From Mangifera indica (taxonomy: Eukaryota > Streptophyta > Magnoliopsida > Sapindales > Anacardiaceae): a stretch of DNA of 64,000 nt. A model generated the notes under the pieces. The model had not been told where the DNA came from. It saw only the letters and a list, made by a program, of their open reading frames with translations, and did not search any database. The stretch covers positions 1,178,001 through 1,242,000 of the forward strand of contig NC_058153.1 in NCBI RefSeq assembly GCF_011075055.1, in the 5' to 3' direction. The position numbers and the translations under genes were made by a program. Shown one piece after another: positions 1 through 11,930 of the stretch (positions within the stretch are counted from its first letter, which is position 1; each line of letters starts with the position of its first letter).

Positions 1-68
1 TCGTGTGTACACTTTGATTATTTTCATATAATTCATAAGTAGTTATGGTTGTTGATCCGTGAATGCAG

Positions 69-130
69 ATTTTACCAGAAATCCAGTTCCAGCAGCAGAG
101 CCCAGTAGTGAAGAAAAAAGAGATAAATAA
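69..130 (+). CDS. Possible last coding exon of an unidentified gene entering from the left
   Basis: An AG acceptor (GTGAATGCAG) at 59-68 is followed by an open stretch that reads FTRNPVPAAEPSSEEKRDK from base 71 and stops at TAA 128-130. Two bases (AT) precede the first full codon, as expected for an exon that splits a codon. The tail is hydrophilic and charged, typical of a C-terminal end. The rest of the gene would lie to the left of the window, and about 250-300 bases after the stop look like 3' UTR. I do not recognise the family. It could also be a chance open stretch, since only 62 bases are visible. Confidence 0.4.
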
Positions 131-652
131 TTGATGTTGAAGAGAACGGAAGGAAGTGTATTGTTAAAAGAGATTGGAACTAGCAGATGTATTGTGGTTA
201 ATGCTTCAAATTTTTAGCTGTTTTAGTGCTTTTTTTTTTTGGGTAAAGAGAAGGGAGAGGTCTATTCCATCTTGTTTATAGACCCAACTAAGCTGCTATC
301 ATCAATTCACCATCAGATTCAAATATGTTCAAGCTCTTCATATGGCTTTTTTATCATTGAATTTCCTTACTGGTGATAAGCATGGATGATGCCTTATTTT
401 CCCAGGAACACTGTGAGGTTTAACACGTCTAAAACGACACACTAGATTGGCTTAGATGATCCAGATTAGGGGTGTAATGGAATTGAGCCAAACTGAATAA
501 TGTTTGGTTTGAACTCAAATTGATAACATTAAAGTTTAACTGGAGTTCATCGAGCTGAAAAATTCTCAGCCCAAGCTTGAACTCATTAGAAGAATCAAGC
601 CTGAGACATGAAGAGCCCTTTGATTTCCTGGTGCTGGATTCATATACTGAAT

Positions 653-819
653 ATGAGCAATGCTATGTGTGTCTCATGTGATAGAATGTTATTTTATTTT
701 TAATTTAAAATTATCTGATTACATGATACACATTATTTGAGTATCTAATTAGATATTTAGTTTCGTATCATTTGAATGTTCAATTGAGTACTCAAAATTA
801 GGTGGATATAGTTTTATTA
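653..819. mobile_element. hAT-like MITE, copy 1 (167 bp)
   Basis: The left end (ATGAGCAATGCTATGTG) and the reverse complement of the right end (TAATAAAACTATATCC) are imperfect terminal inverted repeats. The element is flanked by 8-base direct repeats that differ at one base (TACTGAAT 645-652, CACTGAAT 820-827), the target-site size of hAT elements. The middle carries the family's AT-rich core built from ATTTTTAATTTAAAATTAT. Copies of the same family lie at 14212 and 26096. Confidence 0.7.
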
Positions 820-1061
820 CACTGAATCTTTGATGAATTGATATGGATTACTTGATGAACCTCAGTTTTATTCTGTGGTCACGTCACCACCTCTCCATAC
901 ATACCAAAGGACCCCATGCAAGCCACGACATCACAGTGTTCGAAGCTGCGCGGCCTTGTCCTTCAAAGTAGATTTTTTTTCATTAAACTTTCTTGGCAGG
1001 AGCCATCCACTGTAACTACGAACAAGAGGAGGCAGAAACAATGCCAAGAAATTAGATTGCC

Positions 1062-1268
1062 AAGTGGGTTCTGATTTATTTTTCTTTTCCCCTCATTTTA
1101 GGAATTTTTTATGCATCATGTTATAATTCCATTATGTGGGCTGTCCAAGTCAACAGAGACCTTGAGCATCTTTTTAGGCCCCCATTTGAAGTTTATTGGG
1201 CTGGGTGAACACCTGCGGACTTCATTAGAACAAGATAGACATGGAGCATTATTGAATTAGGACTCAAT
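1062..1268 (+). repeat. Direct repeat, copy 1 (partner at 3030-3252)
   Basis: This stretch and 3030-3252 share long runs, including AAGTGGGTT near the start, CATTATGTGGGC, TTTTTAGGCCCCCATTTGAAG and TAGAACAAGAT near the end, with scattered substitutions and small indels. They are about 1.97 kb apart in the same orientation. No coding potential or terminal repeats are visible, so it may be a local duplication or two copies of an uncharacterised repeat. Confidence 0.65.
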
Positions 1269-3029
1269 GACTGAGACCATACCACACAATTAACAGTGGT
1301 CCGGAAAAATACCTAACTCATACAAAATGCTTTTACAAATGCATCGTTTTCCATCCAAACATGACCATAGTCACCACCAATGGATGATAAGAAATACACA
1401 CGATGAGAAGTCATATGGTACAAAACATCAGAATCATATGGTAAGATTCACCTCACTTTCACCTTTCTTTCTTTCTTTCTTTTCTTTGCTTGCTTTTTTC
1501 TCCTAGTCTTTTCCTTTTTCAACTTCCAACAATTTCTGTAGAAGTACCTTGCCATAATGATAGCAATTTAGTCATTTTCTAAACATAGAAAGGCCCTTGA
1601 ACTTATCAGTCTTTTCTAAATTTTGAGAATTTCTAGTTTTGCTACTTCTTTGCTTGTGTGTTGCAAGTGCTTCCAAATGTGAACAATATCTTTGTGACTT
1701 TCTTCACACCTCTTCATTTAAAATACTATCCTTAAATAGATCCATCATGATCTTTCTATTTAGAGTTGAGTTAGATTAGGAGGTTTGAAAGACCTTCCAT
1801 AAGTTTTATAATATATCAAATAGTTACAATTTTTGTACCTCATTATCAAACGTGATTTCTATTCCAACTAACTGACTGATAATATTTTGGAATATATTTA
1901 AATGATCTATTATGACGACTCCATCTTGATGCCTCAATGCCATCATTTTCTTGATAAAAACAACTTATTTTTCTTCAATTTCCTAGCATTAAGCTCATTT
2001 AGTTTGTTCCACAACATCAGTATTTCCACTCACATGGTTCAAAATATTATCATCTATGAAACAAAGTTTATTCCACATTAGTTTTCTTATTTAATTTCTT
2101 AGCAACAAATACTGACAAATAATAATTTTTTAGATAAAGTAGATATTTCATATTCCCTTTTCATATATGATAATTTGAACCATTCAGATTTATCAGTTTG
2201 TTTGTATTAGCTTCTTTATTCAACCCACAAGGTAATGAATTTTAAATAGTATTTTGATACCAGTTTGTAGTGGAAAAACACCTTTCTAGATTTTTCGACG
2301 AGATTTTTAAATTAATTAAGCGATACCACAAAATAATAGAAATTAAAGCATAATTAAGAACAAACACCCAATTTATGTGAAAAAAAAAAATCTCATCAAT
2401 GTAAAAAGATGAAAAATTCATAGGAGAATCTTTCACTATATCAAAATAATTTTAAACCAAAGTTTTTCTATAGAAAACCCCACAATAAAATCACCAACAA
2501 GATAAAAAAAAAATAATACAATGTGAAGACAAGGAATGAAATTTTAGCTTTTCCTCTCACAATTAATCTATCTCTTGTTTGATATCCTTGCTCAAAAACT
2601 ATTCTTACTTTTAGTCGAAAACCTACGAAGAGGAAGTAACTAAAAGACTCCCTATTGGTTCAATCTACAACCACCATAGATGTTGTAAATAAGAGACACA
2701 AGGGAAATGAACACACACAAAAAGGGATGTAAAAGTGTATAGAAGAAGACAACAAAATAGCTTCATCCACTTTTCCCCACCTCTCTGCCAACTTCTCTCT
2801 TATAGGCTAAACCCTAAAATACTATCTTTTTCTTTCTATCATTTAAAATCTCTTTCTCTTTTATCACTCTTTACTCGCCACTCATTTATTTGCTAAGGCT
2901 TCCAGATGAAGCCTTTTCATATAAAAAAGTCTCATTCAAAAGTTTCACCACACTGGCAAAACACCCAACACAAGTAGAAAATAACAATAACACATAACAT
3001 CAATGCATAAGGAAAATCCCTTTATTCTT

Positions 3030-3252
3030 AAGTGGGTTTTGATTTGTTTTCCTTTTTCTCTTTTTACTTATATTAGGAAATTTTTTATACATAATGAAAC
3101 TACACATGTTGTAATCCCATTATGTGGGCAGTCCAAATCAACAGAGACATTGGGCATCTTTTTTAGGCCCCCATTTGAAGCCTGTTGGGCTGAGTGAACA
3201 GCTGCGTATTTTAATAGAACAAGATGGTGGCTTGTTGAATTTGGATTTGATT
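3030..3252 (+). repeat. Direct repeat, copy 2 (partner at 1062-1268)
   Basis: Second copy of the roughly 210-base repeat. It carries an insertion relative to copy 1 near 3095 (extra bases around GAAACTACACATG) and ends in a TTGATTGATTGATCGATTGA tract that copy 1 lacks. The short open frames over it on both strands do not resemble a protein family. Confidence 0.65.
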
Positions 3253-5712
3253 GATTGATCGATTGATTGATTGACAAATCGTAGAATAGGACAAATTGCT
3301 CTGATTGGTAACTTTTGCTTCGTCTTTTTGGTCTGCAACACTATCTTTGTCATTTGTGGTGACAAAAGCAGTGAGAGCTCTTATTATATATATATGTTAT
3401 ACTTTTCACTGAAATTAGCATCACGCCTTACATATGGTTTCTTGACTCATATATTGTATAATATATTCTAAACTTCAGCTCAGGTGGGATGGATTCTAGC
3501 TACGGTTAACATTAAGTTTAATTTAAATTCTATAAGTTTAGTTTTTGTTCAAACTTAAGATACATAGTTATTGAAAATTTTTTGAAAAGTGTTAGAAGAA
3601 AAAAATAATTATAAAAAAAAAGAAGATTAAATATAATAATAGATTTAAAAAAGGTTAAAGAGGGTCATTTGACCGCCTTTAAGTTTGAATACAAAAGTTG
3701 AGTATTTTAATATCTTTTTAGATTTTAAAAATAATTAGTTTAAATATTAAAAATATCAAAATAATTCTTAAAATTTATCTGATCTTTTTTAAATTTTGTT
3801 ATTTTTTAATTGATTTTTTATATCTTTATTTTTATTAAGTATGACTCTTCTATATTATATCTTTAGGTCCGTCACTAATTAGATGAAAAAAAAACCAAAA
3901 AAAAAATGAATTTGTCAAAGACTTTCTAATAATTTAATTGTCGAATTTAAGCTAGCTTACCTCGAATTTGAGTTGGGGTTTTGCACGTTCAAGTCTAACA
4001 CGAAGCCAAGACTAAAATGATTTAATTTAACTCAAATCTAATCCTAAACTCACATGGACGGTTGTCGGCATTCATCATTTCTTAACTTTATTCTACCAAG
4101 TGGACTATTATGAACTCATGGATCATGCAAACTTGAATTTCATGATTATGGGTGATTAAAATTTCTTCATCTTGTTTATAAGTTTCCACCACTGCAACAA
4201 CATATTCCAAAAGTCCCTGTTAGACTGAAAAAAGGGAAGTTTTGAAAAGTATTTGAGCAGTTAGAATGAACAAGTTGAATTTTTACAGATTTTTTTTCCT
4301 ACAATCATCATGACTTACTTGACCTTAGCTTGTCCTCATGAAATGTTTGACATTCTGACCATCTTCTCCACAAGGCCTCTCTGGTCAGATACATAATTCA
4401 GTATTTTGTCTTAAAATTAGGTAATTTTTTTTGGATTCTAGTAAGTGGGAAATTCAAGGTCGAATATATAAAAGCCAAGTCTCGCTCAGGCGCCATTCCC
4501 ACCGATGACTTACACCAACTCTCCATGTTTCAATATTCAAGCCATTTGCTGGAACCCCTGTTTGCTATTTGTCTGCAGATGAAAAAGAGTTTTCATGGAT
4601 TCATATATAAAATAATCCAATTCAACACAAACACCAACTGCAGGTGCATGGTTCATATATACGGATGAAACTTAAAGGAAAGAAAGAAAGAAATCACATA
4701 TGGGTTTAGGGTTTTGCATGCCAAGATCATCATCCAAGAAAGAAATGGGGTGAAATGAAATTGTATATATAATGTAAAAAAGATAGGGACAGAAATCTTA
4801 GATTTTTAATCTTTGTTTATAGAAGAAAATCACAATGCTGAAAAGTGGAGACCGGTGGGAATGGCCCGGCTTTATATAATATATATATAAAATATATCTA
4901 ACTTGTGTGTGCATAAAATAAAATGGTAATGATGAGCGGCAAGAATCACATATTGCGTTTGAAAGAAATCTTTCTCTTTCTCTCTTTCTTTTTCTAGGTT
5001 TCAATTCTTTAATTTGTCGACTTCTGGTTAATAGAAAACTTGTGGAGAATTTATTCCAAACCTACTCAAACGGATATGTCAACACGGCCTTTGATGGTAT
5101 ATATGATTTAAATTAATTTTAATTTAACCTAATTTAAAATAGTTAATCTCGAGTTTAAATTTAATATAGATAAATTTTTTTTAAATTAATTAAAATTTGA
5201 TACAATTAAAAGAATTTAAGTTTAAATTCAATTTAAATACTAAAATAAATTTAATTTAGTATTATAACCAAATTAAAAGAAATCAAAATAATATTATTTT
5301 AATATGTTAATATAAGTTTGGTGAGTCAAAAACTCGTGGATCTCCACGATATAAAATTTAAACCCAAAATGTTCACGCCAAACTAACAATAAAGTCCTCG
5401 AACCATGTCAGCTTGATTCCAATCATAACAGGCTCCTTGATATATTTTATTTTAAAATATATTTTCCTTGATGTGAATAAAACAAGTCCCAATAGTGTAC
5501 AAAATCCACAATGCAAATTAGCTAGTCCGCCTTATCAGTGTACCTAGAGACTGTTTGAGATGCTATCAACTTTCTGTTAAATTTGTTTTCTCTTTTATCT
5601 CATTCTTCCCCATCTTCGCATCCTTCCAAATCCACAAACAGACACCAAATAAGCTCAACAGCCATCCTCTCCCAACTGTATCATCTTAACCTAATTCCAT
5701 TTCTTTATATTT

Positions 5713-5713
<1 letters not shown>

Positions 5714-5743
<30 letters not shown>
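5714..5743 (+). repeat. TA/TG dinucleotide microsatellite upstream of GA3ox
   Basis: A (TA)n run passes directly into a (TG)n run, 59 bases before the start codon of the gibberellin oxidase gene. It lies in the 5' UTR or core promoter. Such a compound tract is likely to vary in length between individuals. Confidence 0.85.
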
Positions 5744-5801
5744 ATCACTTAACATACAATTGCAACTGCTTCTCTTCTTCATCATCATCACAAAAACCCT
5801 A

Positions 5802-7486
5802 ATGAGTACTCTCTCCGAAGCTTTCAGAGACTTCCCTCTTCATCTCCACCACATCATCCCTCTGGACTTCAACTCCGCCAGGGTTGTGCCTGAGTCTCAT
5901 ATTTGGCCTAAATCCGACGATTTCTCATCCCATGATTGTGATCAACAGCAACCCACAAATTCTCTCCCTCTTATTGACCTAAATGATCCCCAGGCAAAGC
6001 AGCTTATAGGCGATGCATGCGAGACATGGGGTGCGTTTCAGGTGGTTAACCACGGCATTCCTTTGAATCTTCTAAACGACGCCGAATCTGAGACCCGGCG
6101 CCTCTTTTCTCTCCCAACCACACAAAAGCTGAAGGCCCTACGTGCTCCTGGAGGAGCCACTGGCTATGGCATCGCCCGGATTACTCCTTTTTTCTCTAAG
6201 TATATGTGGCATGAAGGGTTCACTGTCATTGGCTCACCATTTGAACATGCTAAACAGCTTTGGCCTCATGATGATGCACAGTTTTGGTAAGTCCATGCAC
6301 GTTGATGAGATTTATTCACGCTTCAAATTATTTTGAGTAAACGAAAAAATATATATATTAAGCTTTTGAAGCTTACGAAGAATCGAACTTCTATGGCAGC
6401 TCACGCATTTTAAGTCTTCAAGACTGATTCAAATATTGTAGATGGTATTTTCAGGGGAATCCTTCAATTAAATATGTTAATTTCTGGTAGCAACCTGAAA
6501 CTAGAGTTCAATATTAAAAACTGATCTGTTGAAAAGCTGAATAAAGACAATACCTTACAGCTAATTAATTAACATGAAGCTTTATAATATATGCACATAA
6601 AACCAAAAGGTTAATTATTGTGACACCTATAGATAAATGTTATATCAGCAAAACATAACAGAGATATTAATATCTTAGATTATTTGAGATATTAAGATAT
6701 AGTTAGTTAAATAACTTGTTAATTTTTAAAATGTCAAAATATGTTTAGGTATCAAAGGCTAAAATCAAAATGATAAATTGTCTATCCCGAGTGAATTAGT
6801 TGATAGTAAGTCAGTTTATCGGATCAGGAATATTAGAAATGGTATCACAGTACAATGCTCAGGAGAGATGCTGAGCATCTTTATAGTTTAAAAGACAACT
6901 GATTGGTGATTTTATATTCTTTACCTATTTTTACAGTGATGTCATAGAGAACTACCAGAAGGAAATGAGGATTCTAGCAGAAAGATTAACGAAGTTGATC
7001 TTCAAGTCCCTGGAAATCTCTGAAAAATCTTCAACATGGGTTGCTTCAAATTCAACGAATGCTTTACAGCTCAACTCCTACCCGTCCTGCCCCGACCCGA
7101 ATCGAGCTTTGGGTCTGGCTCCACACACAGACACATCCCTGTTAACAATTCTTCGCCAAAGCAGCATCAGTGGGCTTCAGATTTTCAAAGAAGGCGTCGG
7201 CTGGGTGTCGGTGCTTCCTATTTCCAATGCCCTTGTAGTCAACGTCGGTGACCTACTCCACATTCTGTCAAATGCTCGATTTCCCAACGTTCTTCACCGT
7301 GTCTTGGTGAACCAGAAGCGGCAAAGATTGTCGATGGCTTACTTCTATTGCCCTCCGATGGAGTTTGAACTTGTGCCTGTGACTGCATCAGGCCAAGCTC
7401 CGAGATATCGGCCTGTGACCAAGAAAGAATTTATAAGCATAAAGGCAAAGCATCTCGACAAAGCACTTTCTCTTATCAAACTTTAA
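5802..7486 (+). CDS. GA3ox: Gibberellin 3-beta-dioxygenase (GA 3-oxidase)
   Basis: The enzyme uses 2-oxoglutarate, O2 and Fe(II) to hydroxylate C-3 of GA9 and GA20, giving bioactive GA4 and GA1, the last step of the gibberellin pathway. Exons are 5802-6286 and 6937-7486; the 650-base intron is GT-AG and splits a Cys codon (TG|T). The product is 344 aa, close to the usual 345-380. The N-terminal dioxygenase domain covers about 55-160 (LPLIDL 55-60, GAFQVVNHGIP 77-87). The Fe(II) ligands are His225, Asp227 and His282, and Arg292-x-Ser294 binds 2-oxoglutarate. The segment ITPFFSKYMWHEGF (127-140) is typical of GA3ox rather than GA20ox or GA2ox. One intron in this position is also typical. The first in-frame ATG after upstream stop-free sequence is at 5802, because the preceding codons contain no ATG. 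A TA/TG microsatellite lies 59 bases upstream. No defects are seen. Confidence 0.95.
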
Positions 7487-9361
7487 TATATATATATAAA
7501 ATCAAGGTCTTGTAATTTTCTGAATCTGGGTCATGCCAATTTGTAGCCTAATTGGTTAGAAGTACTCAATAGTCCTTTGTTGAAGTAGTTTTTCTTTTTC
7601 AATTAGGCGGAAATGGGATTTTCTTAAATTTCTCTGAACAATCGATTCAAAATTATTTAACATATAATATATTTAAAAACTTAAATAAATATTCAAAATT
7701 ATATAGATTAGGTGAATTTCTTTAGGTTAATGAATAGTGTCATAGATGCAAATTGAGTTAAATTATTAGATATTGAAAGTGAATCACTTGTAGAAACAGA
7801 CAAGCGTCGTAAGAAAGTCTTGAAGTCACCACGATGTTCAAAATATAAGCTTTTTCGGAGAAGTCTACCATTGCACGTATTCTCTCTCTTTATATAATAT
7901 ATATTAGTCTTCTTCTAAATAGTTTTGGTTTTGTCTTGAATGTAACTAATTCATTATTAACTAAATGTTTATTTTCCACCCAAGGTTTGATGAAATGATT
8001 TGTGCATCCTATAAGTTTTAAAAGTCTAAATTCCCACCTATTATCCACTCTCCTTAGAGATTTATGTTTGGTTTTTCTAAAAATGATTGTTTTTCCTCTT
8101 CACTAATTTTATAAAACTGTATTCACGCTTAATATAAATGTTAAATTACTAAAATATTTTTACTAATACAAATTTATTACTTAGACTTAGGAAAATTATC
8201 AAAACCCTAACAAATTTTAAAATTAATCAATTATATTCCAAAACCTTAAAATTTTCAATCGCCAACAAGGAAGCAATCAAATCATTTATGGTAAGACAAA
8301 GTTGTTGTCAACCATGATGAAAGATACACAATCATTGTGAAAAGAATGAAACATGCATAATTACTTGCGATGATAATTTTTATCGACTTTTCAATTGTAA
8401 AAAAATTGATACAAAATGTTATCACTAACGATGGCAAGAGACATCTAATGGATCAAACCAATCTAATTTTTAAGAAACTTATTAAAACCTAATTGAGAAA
8501 AGTCAAACAATGATAAGAAAGAGCGATAATGAGAAGAGACAAAGAAGAGTGGGAAAAAAAAAAAAGAAAGAATAGGGAGGAAAAGAGAAAATATAAAACT
8601 TTATATAAAATAACCTTTTAACTATTTCATGTAACAAAATTTAAACGAATGATATATGATAATTCAAACTTGAAAAATAGAAACTTGTTGTTTCGTCAAA
8701 CCTTAAATAAAATATTAAAAATTTTAAGAAAAAAATTTGGATTCAAATTTTTGTTATGTTTGTGAAACTTTAATTTATTTAAGATAATAGTTATGAATCT
8801 TATTACTATATTTTATATTTACTTGTTCATTTGATACGAATAAAATACTTAATTATAAAAAAATAGGTCGTTTAGCCTTAATTATTTGAAAAATTTATAA
8901 TCCCAAATTGCTTTGTTTTATTAAAAGTTACACTTGAAAACTTTTTCATCTTGAATCGGCATCGAAGCATGATATTTCTTTTTCCAGTTTTGCTCGATCT
9001 AATCATCAACTTTACAATAAAAATAATATCTTCTTGAATTCTCAATTGGATGAAAAAGATAGAGCCACTTTTGCAGTGAGTAATTAGAAAACGGACAAAA
9101 GAAAATAATTTGGAAGGATTTTTTTATTCGAGGTCGTGATATTGATAGGCACTGTGCTCAACTACGCAGGAGAAGCCAAACACAGTTCAAACATGTTTAA
9201 AGTACTCTAGTTGCAAAATTTTCTTGAACCGGAGAAAGTACTGAGGAATCTTGAAAATTCAGGGTTTGTCCATATCTAAACGTGCCAGGATAAGAAACCC
9301 ATCATTATTTCTCTATTGTTTAATTCTATATTTATTAATTTTAACTATATTATTTATATAT
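7487..9361. other. Intergenic region, no gene seen
   Basis: The first few hundred bases are presumably the 3' UTR and terminator region of GA3ox. The rest is AT-rich, with no open frame resembling a protein family and no clear terminal-repeat element. The right edge is the target duplication of the foldback element that follows. Confidence 0.7.
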
Positions 9362-9370
9362 ATTATTATA

Positions 9371-10304
9371 GGTCAAATGACTATTTTTCATTCAAGGTAT
9401 GTTGTAATAACAAGTTTTTATCTTTTAACTATGAAAATATAAAATATCTACCCATGACCGGTTAAATTTAACAGAACCCTAACACCTGAAAATTTTATCT
9501 CTTTTTACCCCCCTAAACTTTAAAAACTAAAATTTTCCTTCAGCCTAAATTTTAAAAAATAGTAGTTTCACCCTAGGGTTTGGTTTTGAAATCTCCGACA
9601 ACCTCTCCGGCTCCATTACCGATGACCTTTCCCTTCCAAAGTATTCTCTCCTTCCGACGATCTCTTTCCTCCCATTTAGAGGGTCGATCGGTGTCGAAGA
9701 CACCTTGGGAGACGAAAAACTTCGTTGGGGAAGACGAAGTTCTTCGTCTTCCTAGACGAAGACGAAGTTCTTCGTCTTCCTAGACGAAGACGAAGCTGTC
9801 GTCTTCGTCTGGGAAGATGGTCGTCTTCTCATAGGTCTTCTTCTGGGAAGACGATCGTATTCCTAGACAAAGACGACGACTTCGTCTTCCCCGACGAAGT
9901 TCTTCATCTTCCCCGACGAAGTTCTTCGTCTCCCAAGACATCTCTTACGTCGATCAACCCTCCAAATGGGAGGAAAGAGATCGCCGGAAAGAGAGGATGT
10001 CTCGGGAGGAAGAGGTCATTGGCAATGGAGCCAGAGATGTCGCTGAAGATTTCAAAACCAAACCCTAGGGTGAAACTGTCATTTTTTAAAATATACGCTA
10101 GGGGAAAATTTTAGTTTTCAAAGTTTAGGGGGGTAAAAATAGATTATATTTTAGTTTATTTTTTAATATTATAGAGAAAATAATGATTTTACCCTTACCA
10201 CCATTATTTTTAACTGGTCATGGGTGGGTATTTGGTGTTTCCATAGTTAAAGGGTGGAAACTTGTCATTACAGCATACCTTGGGTGGAAAATAGTCGTTT
10301 GGTC
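9371..10304. mobile_element. MULE-type foldback element, intact copy (934 bp)
   Basis: The two halves are inverted copies of each other over roughly 300 bases per side: the left end GGTCAAATGACTATTT matches the reverse complement of the right end GACCAAACGACTATTT, and the match continues through CTTTAACTATG, ACCCATGACC, CCCCCTAAACTTT and CCCTAGGGTTTGGTTTTGAA. A perfect 9-base target duplication (ATTATTATA at 9362-9370 and 10305-10313) marks it as Mutator-like. The core (about 9700-9945) is a tandem array of GACGAAG/CTTCGTC units. No transposase is present, so it is non-autonomous. The open frames across it follow the repeat and are not genes. Confidence 0.9.
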
Positions 10305-10493
10305 ATTATTATATAATTAGATATTATTTTATTTTTAATTTAAAATTATTAAATCATATGATAATATATATAAATTATATACTTATTTATATATTTAAAA
10401 TATATATACATAGTTTTATTGTTTTCAGTTTCCTTATAATAATGGCAAGGAAAATTGAAGCATATGAGTTTCAACTGGGGTTGGACGGCCGAA

Positions 10494-11110
10494 TGGACAT
10501 TGAGTGCAAGCCAAGATTCTTCGCTTGTCTTGAAACCAAGTTGAACTTAAACGGGGAAAGTCCGACTCGCAAACCAATTGTTTGGCTTGGCTTGACTTGA
10601 GCTTGATCGTAGCTCAAATTGAGTCAAGAACGATTGGCAAAACCACACCATTTTAATCATTATCAAAATGACATTATTTCAAAAATAAGGAAAACAACAT
10701 CATTTTGACACTTAAAATGATATTGTTCTAACTATTATTATAATGAATTATAAATATGAATTACGCTTCAAGCTTCAAACTTTCACTTCAACTCAAACTA
10801 ATGTCAAATGCGAGCCAAGATTCCTGGCTTGTTCAGAAATCAAGCCAAACATAAACTGGGAAAATTTGGTTCGATTCAGCCCATGAGTCAATTGTTTGAC
10901 TCGACTCAATTAGAACTTGATTATTACTCAATTTGAATAAAGCTTAACGAGGGGCAAAATCATGTAGTTTTAATCATAATCAAAGCAACATCATTTCAAT
11001 AATAGATAAAAATGACATTGTTTAACACTTAAAATGATGTCGTTCAGACCATCACTAAATGAGCCATGGGTATAAGCTGAACTTTAAGCTTTAAACTTTC
11101 ACTTGGTGTC
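10494..11110 (+). repeat. Two tandem copies of a roughly 305-base repeat
   Basis: Copy 1 (10494-10799) and copy 2 (10800-11110) align along their length: GAGCCAAGATTC or GCAAGCCAAGATTC near the start, CAATTGTTTG, then CATTTTAATCATTATC-like, ACACTTAAAATGAT and CTTCAAGCTTCAAACTTTC-like sequence at the end. They are rich in GACTCGACTCAA-type motifs like the hAT MITE at 49061. The identity between copies is moderate, so the duplication is old. Confidence 0.6.
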
Positions 11111-11930
11111 AAGTTTGAACTTCCTTAAGTCTCAACTTAACTAAATTGAGTTAAATTCAAACTATTCCATTATATATTTGAACTGAATTCAAACCAATCT
11201 ATGTTTAGGCTCGGTTTGGCTTGTATACATATCAACATCTCAATTTAACTTTTTTTAACCTGGGAAAAAGAGTTTGTGCCGAAAGGGAACCAGCTTTTGG
11301 ACATGTACTTTTAGAGCATTTTCCTTCGGATTGGACCACCCTTCTTCCACTTCCATTCCATAAGATAAGGTTCATATGATGGCAATTGATGTGCAGATTA
11401 TTTCGATCTAAAGTGATTTCTCTAGTGCTCCCACGTTTCTTTCCAAGAAAAGCTGTTTCAAGTGAAACTTAAGCCAAAGTTTGCTCACCTGTCACTGTTT
11501 TTGATCCCTCGAAGTCTTTTTACACGGTTCAGTGGCCATTAAAATGATGTACCTGGACAAGCTGCATACTTTTCATGTTCAATGCATATATGTGAGGCTC
11601 CGAAAATGTAAACATACCAGTGTCTGCATTTACTCTGTCACAAAAGGGTGTCGAGAATATGTCGTTTACTTATATCCAAACAAATTCAATGACTTTTGCT
11701 TTGAGATCTTGAAATATTTGTGCAGATCACTTGATCTTAAGTTGAAGATCAGCTGTTTCCACAGACCTGACAAGAGATCCTCCAGGGAATAAGACAGTAC
11801 ATTGTGGAAGACAGGCTATATGACCAAATCAAGATTTGCTTTATCTTTCAGTATGTAGTAATCACATGACAATTTTTTTAAACAAATGAAGACAAAGGTA
11901 CAATCAGCTAGACAGGGAAAGATTTCAAAA
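11111..11930. other. Intergenic region, no gene recognised
   Basis: A moderately GC-richer stretch (about 11260-11800) has an 86-codon open frame that begins without strong support and resembles no family I know. It may include the 3' flank of the minus-strand coiled-coil gene that ends at 11931. Confidence 0.5.

Larger units (their letters stand above)
131..5700. other. Intergenic region, AT-rich, no gene seen
   Basis: No convincing coding exon was found on either strand; the open frames are short and unlike any known family. It holds one hAT-like MITE (653-819), a pair of roughly 210-base direct repeats (1062-1268 and 3030-3252) and long stretches of low-complexity AT sequence (3500-3900, 5090-5330). 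The last few hundred bases must include the promoter of the gibberellin oxidase gene that follows. Confidence 0.7.

Noticed and set aside
5583..5801. In-frame extension upstream of the GA3ox ATG.
   Set aside because: It contains no ATG, includes the TA/TG microsatellite and does not resemble the family's N-terminus, so the start at 5802 was kept.
9580..10114. Two overlapping plus-strand open frames in the foldback element, Arg/Ser-rich.
   Set aside because: They follow the GACGAAG repeat and the inverted arms; composition is repeat-driven, with no domain.
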